Assembly: GCA_902767915.1 (NCBI GenBank)
Contig: CACXJE010000007.1
Location: 80,579-144,578 of the forward strand
Source: Oscillospiraceae bacterium
GTDB taxonomy: Bacteria > Bacillota > Clostridia > Oscillospirales > Oscillospiraceae
Direction of reading: 5' to 3'
DNA: 64,000 nt
Shown: piece by piece, positions 16,646 through 24,925 of the stretch
How the letters are laid out: the number at the start of each line of letters is the position of its first letter
Numbering within the stretch: position 1 is the first letter of the stretch
Made by a program: the position numbers and the translations under genes
The notes under the pieces: generated by a model
Databases searched by the model: none
Told to the model about the DNA's origin: nothing
Seen by the model: only the letters and a program-made list of their open reading frames with translations

Positions 16646-16694
16646 CGTCTGCTGCACGGCGCCCGTTACCTGAAAAGAAATTTTTTTCGGGGGC

Positions 16695-16723
16695 TTTACG
16701 GACGTTGTTTCATTTGGTATAAT
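16695..16723 (+). promoter_or_regulatory. Promoter for trmB and the two-component system
   Basis: TTTACG (16695-16700), 17 bp, TATAAT (16718-16723), about 45 bases before the trmB start. Confidence 0.72.
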
Positions 16724-16766
16724 ATTTTGAAAAATATACTTTTCTGAGAAAAAGGGGTAGGACGCT

Positions 16767-17420
16767 ATGCGCATGCGTAAACGCAACAATTTAGAGCCCC
16801 GGATGGAGGCCGCCGCGGCGGTCTGGATCCGGAACCCGGAGGCGTATCGGGGCAGGTGGCGGGAGCTGCTGCCCGAGGCCCGGGCGCTGCACATTGAAAT
16901 CGGCTGCGGCAAGGGCAAGTTCACCGTGGAAATGGCCCGGCTCCATCCGGACATTCTCTTTGTGGCTGTGGAACGGGTCAAGGAGGCCATGATCCTGGCC
17001 ATGGAGAAAACCCTGGAAATGGGTCTGAAAAACGTATACTACCTGTCCGTGGACGCGGCGGAGCTGGAGCAGTATTTCGCCCCGGGTGAGGCGGACCGGA
17101 TGTATCTGAACTTCTGCGACCCCTGGCCCCGCAGCAAAAACGCCAAGCGCCGGCTTACCTATCACACCTTCCTGGAGAAATACCGGAAGGTCCTGACCCC
17201 CGACGGGGAAATCCACTTCAAAACTGACAACGAAAAGCTGTTTCAGTGGTCCCTGGAGGAGTTTGCCCGGTACGGCTACCCGGTCAAAAACGTCACCGAC
17301 GATCTGCACAAGGACGGCATCGTGGGCGTTATGACCGGCTATGAGGAGAAATTCCACGCCCTGGGCACCCCCATCCACCGCTGCGAAATCCAAATGCCGA
17401 AACAGGAGGAGCTGCCGTGA
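16767..17420 (+). CDS. trmB: tRNA (guanine46-N7)-methyltransferase TrmB
   Basis: TrmB makes m7G46 in the variable loop of tRNAs using S-adenosylmethionine. The 217-residue protein has HIEIGCGKGKFTVEMA (SAM motif I), VERVKEAMILAME, MYLNFCDPWPRSKNAKRRLTYHTFLEKYRKVL (the family-defining segment) and FKTDNEKLFQWS. The start at 16767 follows GGGGTAGG. Its last four bases overlap the start of the response regulator, so translation of the three genes here is probably coupled. Confidence 0.95.
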   Translation: MRMRKRNNLEPRMEAAAAVWIRNPEAYRGRWRELLPEARALHIEIGCGKGKFTVEMARLHPDILFVAVERVKEAMILAMEKTLEMGLKNVYYLSVDAAELEQYFAPGEADRMYLNFCDPWPRSKNAKRRLTYHTFLEKYRKVLTPDGEIHFKTDNEKLFQWSLEEFARYGYPVKNVTDDLHKDGIVGVMTGYEEKFHALGTPIHRCEIQMPKQEELP

Positions 17421-18085
17421 GCACCAAGATAATTCTGGCCGACGACGAAGAGCGTTGGCGCATGATCGTCCATGACTTCCTCGTTGAAGAAGGCTACCAG
17501 GTTCTGGAAGCCAAAAACGGCCGGATGGCCGTGGATCTGCTGCGGGAGAACCCGGACGCCGCTCTCGTGATCCTGGACGTGATGATGCCGGTGATGGACG
17601 GCCTGCAGGCCTGCCGGGAGATCCGGAGCTTTTCCCATGTCCCCATTCTGATGGTCACCGCCCGGGAGGACGAGGAGACCGAGATCTCCGGCGTCCGGGG
17701 CGGCGCCGATCAGTATATCTCCAAGCCCATCAAGATGCGGGCCTTTGTGGAACGGGTCCGGTCTCTGCTGCGCCGCAGCGGGAACCGGGAGATTTTGCGG
17801 TTCGGCAGGCTGGAAATCGACCCGGCCTCCAACACCGTCCGCAACGAAACCGGGCCTGTGGCTCTGACACCCAAGGAGTATGATTTGCTGATGTTCCTGG
17901 CCCAGGAGCCCAACACCGTCAAGACCCGGGAGCAGATCCTCCACGCGGTGTGGAACACCGACTACTACGGCGACGGCCGCACCGTGGACACCCACATCAA
18001 AAATCTGCGGATGAAGCTGGGCGACAGCGGCGACGTGGTCCGGACCGTCCGAAGCCGGGGCTATATGGTGGAGCGGGTTGAATGA
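17417..18085 (+). CDS. OmpR-family response regulator
   Basis: A 222-residue regulator with an N-terminal receiver domain (acidic pair Asp9/Asp10, phosphoacceptor Asp54 in VILDVMMPVMDG, Thr in MVTARED, Lys in ISKPIKM). The C-terminal winged helix (residues 130-220) contains LTPKEYDLLMFLAQ and RTVDTHIKNLRMKLG. It overlaps trmB by four bases and its kinase by four bases, so it forms a tight operon. The regulon is unknown; linkage to a tRNA methyltransferase gives no clear hint. Confidence 0.93.
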   Translation: MSTKIILADDEERWRMIVHDFLVEEGYQVLEAKNGRMAVDLLRENPDAALVILDVMMPVMDGLQACREIRSFSHVPILMVTAREDEETEISGVRGGADQYISKPIKMRAFVERVRSLLRRSGNREILRFGRLEIDPASNTVRNETGPVALTPKEYDLLMFLAQEPNTVKTREQILHAVWNTDYYGDGRTVDTHIKNLRMKLGDSGDVVRTVRSRGYMVERVE

Positions 18086-19626
18086 AAAAGCAGCAGAAAA
18101 AACGCCTGCACTTCAAGCCCAGGCTGTGGGTCATTCTGGCCATGACCGCCATCGTGATGATTGTGCTGGTGGTGGGCGGCACGATCTTTTTCTACCGGGT
18201 CCTGCTGGAAAACCGATATGTGGCAAAGCTGAGCCGGCAGCTCTATGACAGCGCGGAGCTGCTGGAGCGGCACTGCTTTGCAGAGGAGGATGTGGCCGAG
18301 GTCCAGAGCCGGGGCATCTGGCTGCTGATTCTTCGGGAGCCTGAAGACCAGATCCTCTACCGAAGCACCGCCGGCAGAACCATGTTCCGGGCGGACGATG
18401 AGGACGGCTCCACATTGCATGAGCCTCCGCAGTCTGTGCAGCAGGAGGTCCGATACTTCCGCCGGTTGATCGACGCGAATCTCGGCCTCGCCCCGGGAAA
18501 AACCGTGGTGCTGGATCCCCATGACACCGCCCATTCCCGGCCCCTGGACAGCCGGGATATGTTCCTGCTGGGCCGCAAGGGCGACACGATCTACTGTCTG
18601 TATCTGCCGGTGGAATCCACCAACGCCGCCATCAATCTGGCCGTCCGCTATTCCACCATCGCAGCTCTGATCGGCATACTGGCCGGTGTTTTCCTGGTTT
18701 ACCTGGTGAGCCGGTCCGTCACCCACCCCCACAGGGATATCGTCCGCACCGCCGGCAAAATTGCCGAGCTGGATTTCTCCGCGCGCTGCCAGCCGGTGCC
18801 TGTCCGGGAGCTGGATGAGCTGAGCACCAGCATCAACACCATGGCCGACCGATTGCAGGCAGCCATCTCCGAGCTGCAGTCCACCAACGAGCAGCTTCAG
18901 CGGGAGCTGGACGACCGGACCCGCCAGCAGAAGGAACACACAGAGCTGCTGGCAAATCTGTCCCATGATCTGAAAACACCCATTGCTATTATCTCCGGCT
19001 ACGCCGAGGGTCTGCAGGAGGGCATTGCCCACACCCCGGAGCAGCGGGAAAAATATTACAGCATCCTCATGAAGGAAAGCGAGGATATGTCCCGGATCGT
19101 CTCCCGAATGCTGGCCTCCACCCGACTGGACAGCGGCAGCATTCCCCTGGTGATCGAGGACTTTGACCTGGCAGCCCTGCTGGACGAGATGTTTGGCCTG
19201 TTCCAGAGAGACATTGAGCGAGCCGGCCTTGAGGTGGAGCTGGACTACCCCCGGCCCCTGATGGCCCGGACCGACTATGAGAGCATCCGCCAGTCCGTGC
19301 TCAACTATGCCCAGAACGCCGTCCACCATATCAACCACGGAAATAAGATCCGGGTCTCGGTGGAGCGGAAGGATAAGCTCCTGCGGCTGTCGGTGATCAA
19401 TTCCAGCGCACCCATCAGCCGGGAGGAGCAGTCCCGGATCTGGGAGAAGCTCTATCGCGGAGACCACGCCCGACAGCGGAGCCACGGAGAGGCCGGCCTG
19501 GGTCTGGCCATCGTCCGGGGCAATATGGAGCGGCTGGGCCTGGACTACGGCTGCCGCAACCTGGAGGGCAACCGGGTGGAGTTCTGGCTCTGCATCCCGG
19601 CAGGAGAGGAAACAATTGAGAATTGA
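18082..19626 (+). CDS. Membrane sensor histidine kinase
   Basis: A 514-residue kinase: membrane helix at 14-37, an extracellular sensor of about 150 residues, second helix at 190-215, HAMP, a coiled linker (ISELQSTNEQLQRELDD), HisKA with the phosphorylated His in ANLSHDLKTPIAIISGYAEGL, then HATPase_c. The N box is SVLNYAQNAVHH and the G2 box GLGLAIV. The G1 position reads INSSAPIS rather than DxGxGI, as in VanS-like kinases. The final codons (ETIEN, TGA) lie in the ATTGAGA heptad tract at 19614-19660. The stimulus is unknown. Confidence 0.92.
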   Translation: MKKQQKKRLHFKPRLWVILAMTAIVMIVLVVGGTIFFYRVLLENRYVAKLSRQLYDSAELLERHCFAEEDVAEVQSRGIWLLILREPEDQILYRSTAGRTMFRADDEDGSTLHEPPQSVQQEVRYFRRLIDANLGLAPGKTVVLDPHDTAHSRPLDSRDMFLLGRKGDTIYCLYLPVESTNAAINLAVRYSTIAALIGILAGVFLVYLVSRSVTHPHRDIVRTAGKIAELDFSARCQPVPVRELDELSTSINTMADRLQAAISELQSTNEQLQRELDDRTRQQKEHTELLANLSHDLKTPIAIISGYAEGLQEGIAHTPEQREKYYSILMKESEDMSRIVSRMLASTRLDSGSIPLVIEDFDLAALLDEMFGLFQRDIERAGLEVELDYPRPLMARTDYESIRQSVLNYAQNAVHHINHGNKIRVSVERKDKLLRLSVINSSAPISREEQSRIWEKLYRGDHARQRSHGEAGLGLAIVRGNMERLGLDYGCRNLEGNRVEFWLCIPAGEETIEN

Positions 19627-19660
19627 GAATTGACAATTGAAAATTGACAATTGTCAATTT
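19614..19660. repeat. Heptad tract at the kinase 3' end
   Basis: Units ATTGAGA, ATTGAGA, ATTGACA, ATTGAAA, ATTGACA, ATTGTCA in strict 7-bp register. The tract supplies the kinase's TGA stop. Confidence 0.85.
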
Positions 19661-19672
19661 ATGGAGGCTTAC

Positions 19673-20554
19673 ATGAAAATTCTGAACTTCGGTTCTCTGA
19701 ACATCGACCACACCTACCGGCTGCCCAGGCGGATCCTGCCCGGGGAGACCCTCTCCGCGGCGGTCTATCTGAAGGGCTGCGGCGGCAAGGGGCTGAATCA
19801 GTCCGTGGCCCTGGCCCGGGCCGGCGCCCCCGTGTTCCACGCGGGACTGGTGGGCGAGGGCGGAGACTTTCTCCGCAAACGCCTGGCGGAAAGCGGCGTG
19901 GACTGCCGGTATCTGAAAAACACCGATTTGCCCAACGGTCACGCTATCATTCAGGTGGACCCCTCCGGGGAGAACTCCATCGTCCTCTACCCCGGCAGCA
20001 ACCACGCGCTGACCCCGGACTTTGTGAATCAGGTCCTGGCAAACTTCGGGCCCGGGGATCTGCTGCTGCTGCAAAATGAGACCAACATGGTCCCCTATCT
20101 GATCCGGGCCGGCAGGGCCCGGGGCATGGACGTGGCCTTCAACGCCGCACCCATGGAGGAGGCTGTCAAAGGCTATCCCCTGGAGCTGCTGCGGTTTCTG
20201 CTGATCAATGAAACCGAGGGTGCTGCCCTCACCGGCTGCACAGATCCGGAGGCCATTGCCGACGCCGTCTGCAGCGCCTATCCGGAGCTGGAGCTGGTGC
20301 TGACCCTGGGCGGCGAGGGGGCCATCTATCGGAAGGGCAGCTTCTCCCACCTGCAGCCCGCCCGGCAGGTCCGGGCTCTGGACACCACCGGCGCAGGCGA
20401 CGCCTTCATCGGGTATTTCCTGGCGGGCATTGCCGAGAAGGCGGATCCGCTCTACTGTCTCTACCTGGCCACCGCCGCCTCCGCCATCGCCGTGACCCGC
20501 CCTGGCGCCTCCGATTCCATCCCGGAAGCCGCCGAGGTCAAACGCACGCTGTAA
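19673..20554 (+). CDS. PfkB-family carbohydrate kinase, ribokinase-like
   Basis: A 293-residue PfkB kinase. The N-terminus MKILNFGSLNIDHTYRLPRRILPGET, the GGKGLNQSVALARAG substrate loop and the C-terminal DTTGAGDAFIGYF with catalytic Asp define it; length and GGKGxNQ fit ribokinase. ATP would phosphorylate ribose at O5. The two nucleoside hydrolases downstream would release ribose from nucleosides, so a nucleoside-salvage role is a reasonable inference. A 515-bp repeat-rich gap separates it from them, so one transcript is uncertain. The start at 19673 follows ATGGAGGC. Confidence 0.88.
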   Translation: MKILNFGSLNIDHTYRLPRRILPGETLSAAVYLKGCGGKGLNQSVALARAGAPVFHAGLVGEGGDFLRKRLAESGVDCRYLKNTDLPNGHAIIQVDPSGENSIVLYPGSNHALTPDFVNQVLANFGPGDLLLLQNETNMVPYLIRAGRARGMDVAFNAAPMEEAVKGYPLELLRFLLINETEGAALTGCTDPEAIADAVCSAYPELELVLTLGGEGAIYRKGSFSHLQPARQVRALDTTGAGDAFIGYFLAGIAEKADPLYCLYLATAASAIAVTRPGASDSIPEAAEVKRTL

Positions 20555-21055
20555 GGCAATCGAGAATTGACGATTGAGAATTCTGGTTATCGGGTTTACT
20601 CAGCAAACACGCCGTAGCGGCGAACATTGTTCGCCACGCATACGAAGTATGCATCGTTTGTTGCGTCAGCAAACGATCTGACTGCCTTCCACATCGAAGC
20701 CAGGTTGGATTTGCCTCCGGCAAATTGTCCGCTTATGGCGGACCGGGCGCACACTGTGCGCCCCTACGGCCTCGATCGAACGGTCCGGCATCTATGCTGA
20801 CTTAAGCCGATAACCAGATGGACAATTATTGTGTTTTGCAGATTGCAATCTGAAAAACTCCGAACCTATTCACTTTTCACTATTCCCTATTCACTCAACG
20901 GAACCCCTCCACCACCGCGCTTTGCGCGGCGGTCCCCCTCCCCTAAAACCTCTTCGAGGTGTTAGGAGAGGTTTGGCGGAGCCCTGATCCCCAGTGCCTC
21001 GGGCGGGCGGCCAATGACCGCCCCTACGTGCCTGGTGTCTGTTGCCTGGTGCCTG
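20555..21055. repeat. Repeat-filled 515-bp gap with at least five repeat families
   Basis: No gene is seen. In order: heptads GAGAATTGACGATTGAG (20561-20580); a composite palindrome block 20589-20682 with a reverse-oriented near copy at 36301-36390; GGCGCACACTGTGCGCC plus CCTACGG (about 20748-20770); a TTTTGCAGATTGCAATCTG element (20830-20855); heptads ATTCACT/TTTCACT/ATTCCCT (20867-20895); the CCCCTCCACC element with two hairpins (20903-20972); GGGCGGCCAATGACCGCCC plus CTACG (21003-21028); and GTGCCTG heptads (21028-21056). Confidence 0.85.
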
Positions 21056-21069
21056 AAAAAGGAGTTTTT

Positions 21070-22011
21070 ATGGAACCTTTCCCGATTCCCGTCGTCTGTG
21101 ATTGTGACCCCGGCCATGACGACGCCATAATGCTGCTTCTGGCCAAGGCCAGTCCCCGGCTGCGGGTGCTGGCTGTCACCACCTCCTGCGGCAATCAGAC
21201 CATTGAAAAAACCACCTGGAACGCCCGGCGGATCTGCACCCTGCTGGGGCTGGAGGCACCCATCGCCATGGGCGCCGCGAAGCCCCTCTGCGGCCAGCCC
21301 ATCACCGCCCCCAACATCCACGGCCAGTCCGGTCTGGACGGTCCCAGGCTGCCGGAGCCCCGGCTGCCTCTGTCTGCGCTGACCGCTGTGGAGCTGACGG
21401 CAAAGGTGATCTCCGAGTGTTCCGAGCCGGTAACCATCATTTCCACCGGCCCGCTGACCAACACCGCCTGCTTCCTGCTGGCCCACCCGGAGCTGAAGCC
21501 CCGGATCCGGCAGATCTCCCTGATGGGCGGCGGCCTGGCCCACGGCAACTGGACGCCCGCAGCGGAGTTTAACATTCTGGTGGATCCGGAGGCTGCGGAC
21601 ATTGTGTTCCGCTCCGGCGTTCCGATTCTGATGTCCGGTCTGGACGTGACCCTCAAGGCCCTAATCACCGAGGCGGACATTGCCCGGATTCGGGCCATCG
21701 GCGGGGAAATCTCCCGGGTCACTGCGGAATGGCTGGACTATTTCTATGTCTTCCACAAGGGCATCGGCTATGCCGGCGCCCCCCTCCACGACCCCTGCGC
21801 CGCCGCGGTGCTGATCCGGCCGGAGCTCTTTGACATCCGGCCCATGCACGTGGAAATCGAGACCGGCGGTGAGTTTTGCCGGGGCGCCACCGTGGGCGCT
21901 CTGCCCGGGGTGGAGGACGAATACGCCCCCAACGTGCGCTGCGTCATGGGGCTGGACCGGGAAGGCTTTGTGGATCTTTTGTGTGAGGCGGTGGCAAGCT
22001 ATGGGTACTGA
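21070..22011 (+). CDS. Ribonucleoside hydrolase (inosine-uridine preferring type)
   Basis: A 313-residue nucleoside N-ribohydrolase. The calcium-binding signature DCDPGHDDA is at residues 11-19. The NIHGQSGLDG segment, IISTGPLTNTACFL, SLMGGGLAHGN and AEFNILVDPEAAD follow, and the C-terminal HDPCAAAVL loop carries the catalytic His and Asp. It hydrolyses nucleosides to base plus ribose in the cytosol, most like the pyrimidine-specific RihA/RihB type. GGAG eight bases upstream sets the ATG at 21070. It overlaps the next hydrolase gene by 11 bases. Confidence 0.92.
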   Translation: MEPFPIPVVCDCDPGHDDAIMLLLAKASPRLRVLAVTTSCGNQTIEKTTWNARRICTLLGLEAPIAMGAAKPLCGQPITAPNIHGQSGLDGPRLPEPRLPLSALTAVELTAKVISECSEPVTIISTGPLTNTACFLLAHPELKPRIRQISLMGGGLAHGNWTPAAEFNILVDPEAADIVFRSGVPILMSGLDVTLKALITEADIARIRAIGGEISRVTAEWLDYFYVFHKGIGYAGAPLHDPCAAAVLIRPELFDIRPMHVEIETGGEFCRGATVGALPGVEDEYAPNVRCVMGLDREGFVDLLCEAVASYGY

Positions 22012-22945
22012 GAAGCATCTGATCTGGCTGGACTGCGATTTCGGCACCGACGACGCCGCTGCCCTGCTCTGTGCCCACGGGGCCGCGTCTTTGGAGATTC
22101 TCGGGATCTCCACCCTGGCAGGCAATGTGGAGGCCCACAAGACCTTCCGCAACGCCCTGCGGCTGAACCGGCTGCTGGGCGCCGATTACCCGGTTTATCC
22201 CGGGGCGGAGGCTCCGCTGGTATATCCAGCCGAGCCCGGTTATCGGTTCCACGGGGAAAACGGTCTGGGCGGCGTGGAGCTGCCCCTGCCGGACCGCTGG
22301 GAAACGCCTGCAGAGAAGGCCTGGGACGCCCTGTACCGCACTGCGGCAGCCCATCCGGGTGCGCTGGAGCTGATTGCCACCGGGCCCCTCACCAATGTGG
22401 CCCTGGCTCTGAACCTCCATCCGGAGCTGCAAAAGCTGCTGCGCCGGATCGTGATCATGGGTGGCGCCGCTGTGGGCGGCAACAAGACCCCCGCTGCGGA
22501 ATTCAACATTTACTCCGATCCCCACGCCGCGAAGATCGTCTTTGAGGCAGGGATCCCCCTGACCATGTGCGGACTTGACGTGACCAACAAGGCCTGGTTT
22601 TCCGAGACGGAGCTGGCAAGGGTGGGCGCCTGCGGGACCCCCGCCGCCCGGTTCTTCGCCGAAAGCCTCAAAACTCCGCTGCAGGCCAGCGGCCAGGGCA
22701 CCGTCCGGCTGCACGACGTGACGGCGGTGCTGTTTGTGTCGAACCCGGAGCTGTTCACGGGCCAATTGGCCGGCGTTCGGGTGGAGACCCGGAGCGCCCT
22801 CACCCGGGGCAAGACCGTGACGGACCTCTGGTCCGATCAGAAATTCCCCTCCCGGAACGCCTTCGTGGTGCTGGGCGTGGACCGGCCGGCCTTCGTCCGC
22901 CGGGTGTCGGAGCTGGTCTGCAGCCTGAAGGCGGTTGAAAATTGA
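22001..22945 (+). CDS. Second nucleoside hydrolase
   Basis: A 314-residue paralogue of the preceding gene. The metal site reads DCDFGTDDA (residues 11-19), with Phe and Thr in place of the usual Pro and His/Asp but all aspartates kept. FHGENGLGGVELP, LIATGPLTNVALAL, IVIMGGAAVGGNKTPAAEFNIYSDPHAA and LHDVTAV follow. The changed positions suggest a different nucleoside preference from its neighbour. The start lies within the end of the first hydrolase gene, so translation is coupled. Its stop (GAA AAT TGA) is formed by a heptad tract at 22935. Confidence 0.9.
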   Translation: MGTEKHLIWLDCDFGTDDAAALLCAHGAASLEILGISTLAGNVEAHKTFRNALRLNRLLGADYPVYPGAEAPLVYPAEPGYRFHGENGLGGVELPLPDRWETPAEKAWDALYRTAAAHPGALELIATGPLTNVALALNLHPELQKLLRRIVIMGGAAVGGNKTPAAEFNIYSDPHAAKIVFEAGIPLTMCGLDVTNKAWFSETELARVGACGTPAARFFAESLKTPLQASGQGTVRLHDVTAVLFVSNPELFTGQLAGVRVETRSALTRGKTVTDLWSDQKFPSRNAFVVLGVDRPAFVRRVSELVCSLKAVEN

Positions 22946-23032
22946 CAATTGAGAATGCATTGTGTTTTGCAGCTTGCAATCTGCAAAACTCCGACCCTGT
23001 TCCCTGTTCCCGGTTCCCTGTTCCCTGATTCA
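22935..23032. repeat. Heptad tracts and a TTTTGCA palindrome after the nucleoside hydrolases
   Basis: TTGAAAATTGACAATTGAGA at 22935-22954 forms the upstream gene's stop. TTTTGCAGCTTGCAATCTGC at 22966-22985 is a palindromic element. GTTCCCT/GTTCCCG/GTTCCCT/GTTCCCT heptads run 22999-23026. Confidence 0.8.
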
Positions 23033-23044
23033 AAAAGAAAACCC

Positions 23045-23073
23045 TTGCATTTTTCGACTGCTTCGGGTATAAT
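23045..23073 (+). promoter_or_regulatory. Promoter for the phosphodiester glycosidase gene
   Basis: TTGCAT (23045-23050), 17 bp, TATAAT (23068-23073), with AAAGGAGGG at 23108 before the ATG at 23124. Confidence 0.78.
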
Positions 23074-23123
23074 ATATGCTCTGTGAAAAAAATACCACGT
23101 ATCTATGAAAGGAGGGTGAACGA

Positions 23124-24617
23124 ATGGCTGCTTATTCCCAGTCCGCCGGCGGCAGATTTGCCGCGCAGGCACCCCGTTCTTCCAAAAAATATCGCCAAAA
23201 GCTTCATCCCGCTGCGCAGTGGATCCTGGCGTTCCTGATGATGATCGTCCTGTTCGCCACCTACTTTGTCCTCTGCCTGCTGCTCACAAAATACAACCTC
23301 TTCGCCATGAGCGTCACCGTCCGGCTGGCTCTGCTCCTGGGCCTGGTGGTGATCCTGCTGCTGCTGACTCTGATCATGAGTCTCTACGGCGACTGGAAGC
23401 GCATCCTCTGCGCCCTGCTGATCTGCCTGGCTGTTTATATCCCCCTGAACTACAGCAGGCTCCCCAAGCTGGAGCAGCACCGGAAATGGCTGATCCAGAC
23501 CGCTTACTCCACCATGCGGCACCAGGGCCTGATGCACTTCTATCTGCCCTGGATCTGCGATGACGAGATCGCCCTCTACACCGGCGTGCTGGAGGAGCAG
23601 ATCGGCAACAACACCCAGGACACCTTCGTCAACGACGGCGACGACTGGATGGCAAACCCCGAACAGGATTCCGAAAACTGGGAAGAGCTGCTCAGAGAGG
23701 ACCCGGGTCTGACCGAGCTGCCCGCCGATCAGCAGCATTTTTACGCGGTGTTCTACGAGCTGGACCGTTCCAGCTTTGAGGCCTATGCAGCTGAACATCC
23801 GGAGGTACTGGCCAACGGCTTCGAGCACATCCTCATCAACAAGACCAGCATCCAGACCGCCGGCACCGGCATCTTGACCAAGTCCGGCGACGAGGTTCTG
23901 GCCATCGACGCGGACAACGGCATCCTGATCCTGGAGCTGCGGATACACGACACCCGCACCGACACCTACTCCCGGGGCGTGCTGGCCATCGGCAAGGATC
24001 CCTCCCGGCTCCATCTGTACCCGGCCACCACCCTGCCCGCCTACGGTCAGCGGGCCGGCGTCATCGCCAAAAACAACGGCGGCGTCCTGGCCATGACCGG
24101 CAGCGGCTTCATTGACGAGGGCGGCGTGGGCAACGGCGGCGAAATCGCCGGCTTTGCCCGCTGCGACGGCAAGGACTACGGCACCCACATGAAATGGGGC
24201 TCAAAACGACTGGAGCTCCACAAGAACAACTGGTTCTATCTGAAGGACGCCCCCACCGAGACCTCCTCCGACACCACCGACTGTATGGAATTCCAGCCTG
24301 CCATGGTCATCAACGGCCAGGCCCAGGACATCGGGTATTGGTACGACGTGAACCCCAGAGCCTGCATCGGCCAGTCCAGCAAGGGCGAGATTCTGATGCT
24401 GGTGGTGGAGGGCCGCGGCGTGGGCGGATCTCCCGGCGTCAGCCTGAAGGAATGCGTCAAGGTTCTGATGGACCACAACTGCCAGACCGCCATGAACTGC
24501 GACGGCGGCACCACCGCCATCCTCTGGTATCGGGGCGAGCCCATCATCCGCTGCTCCAACACCCGGACCCCCGAGGGCCGTTACCTGCCCAACGCCTGGG
24601 TCTACGTGGGAAAATAA
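23124..24617 (+). CDS. Phosphodiester glycosidase (NAGPA-domain) membrane protein
   Basis: A 497-residue protein. Three membrane helices occupy residues 32-55, 64-88 and 93-112. An extracytoplasmic domain from about 240 on matches the NAGPA/phosphodiester glycosidase fold: RAGVIAKNNGGVLAMTGSGF, PRACIGQSSKGEILMLVVEGRG, GVSLKECVKVLMDHNCQTAMNCDGGTTAILWY. The family cleaves phosphodiester-linked alpha-N-acetylglucosamine in mammals and is implicated in envelope or spore polymers in bacteria. The substrate here is unknown. It is monocistronic. Confidence 0.85.
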   Translation: MAAYSQSAGGRFAAQAPRSSKKYRQKLHPAAQWILAFLMMIVLFATYFVLCLLLTKYNLFAMSVTVRLALLLGLVVILLLLTLIMSLYGDWKRILCALLICLAVYIPLNYSRLPKLEQHRKWLIQTAYSTMRHQGLMHFYLPWICDDEIALYTGVLEEQIGNNTQDTFVNDGDDWMANPEQDSENWEELLREDPGLTELPADQQHFYAVFYELDRSSFEAYAAEHPEVLANGFEHILINKTSIQTAGTGILTKSGDEVLAIDADNGILILELRIHDTRTDTYSRGVLAIGKDPSRLHLYPATTLPAYGQRAGVIAKNNGGVLAMTGSGFIDEGGVGNGGEIAGFARCDGKDYGTHMKWGSKRLELHKNNWFYLKDAPTETSSDTTDCMEFQPAMVINGQAQDIGYWYDVNPRACIGQSSKGEILMLVVEGRGVGGSPGVSLKECVKVLMDHNCQTAMNCDGGTTAILWYRGEPIIRCSNTRTPEGRYLPNAWVYVGK

Positions 24618-24627
24618 AATACACCTG

Positions 24628-24656
24628 AAAAACCTCCGGGAAACCGGGGGTTTTTT
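24628..24656 (+). terminator. Terminator after the glycosidase gene
   Basis: AAAACCTCCGG-GAAA-CCGGGGGTTTTTT just after the stop codon. Confidence 0.75.
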
Positions 24657-24726
24657 CGCAGCTGCAGACCGGACCGGTCGTTTCCATGAACCATTTGCGT
24701 TTACAAATCGGGATTTTGCGATTTGA

Positions 24727-24806
24727 ATGTAGCGCGGGCTATCAGCCCGCAAATTCGACGGGCTGGTGCGGATCGGGCGGGCAGATTGCCCGCGCTACAT
24801 TGCGGA
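24727..24806. repeat. Facing palindromes with GTAGCGC / GCGCTAC ends
   Basis: GTAGCGCGGGCTATCAGCCCGC (24728-24749, split as box plus GCGGGCT/AGCCCGC stem) faces GGCGGGCAGATTGCCCGCGCTAC near 24777-24800. The boundary boxes are mutual complements. The remaining gap 24657-24842 holds nothing else recognisable. Confidence 0.7.
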
Positions 24807-24842
24807 GGCCGGCGCATTTTCCTGCCGGAGGTTTGTTTTTCC

Positions 24843-24872
24843 TTGACTTTTGTCCCGGGATGGGTGTATGAT
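24843..24872 (+). promoter_or_regulatory. Promoter for the second zinc-ribbon gene
   Basis: TTGACT (24843-24848), 18 bp, TATGAT (24867-24872). Confidence 0.65.
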
Positions 24873-24925
24873 AGAAACGGTAGATTATACAATCTTGAAA
24901 ATGAAAATCGATTGGAGGTCGTTTT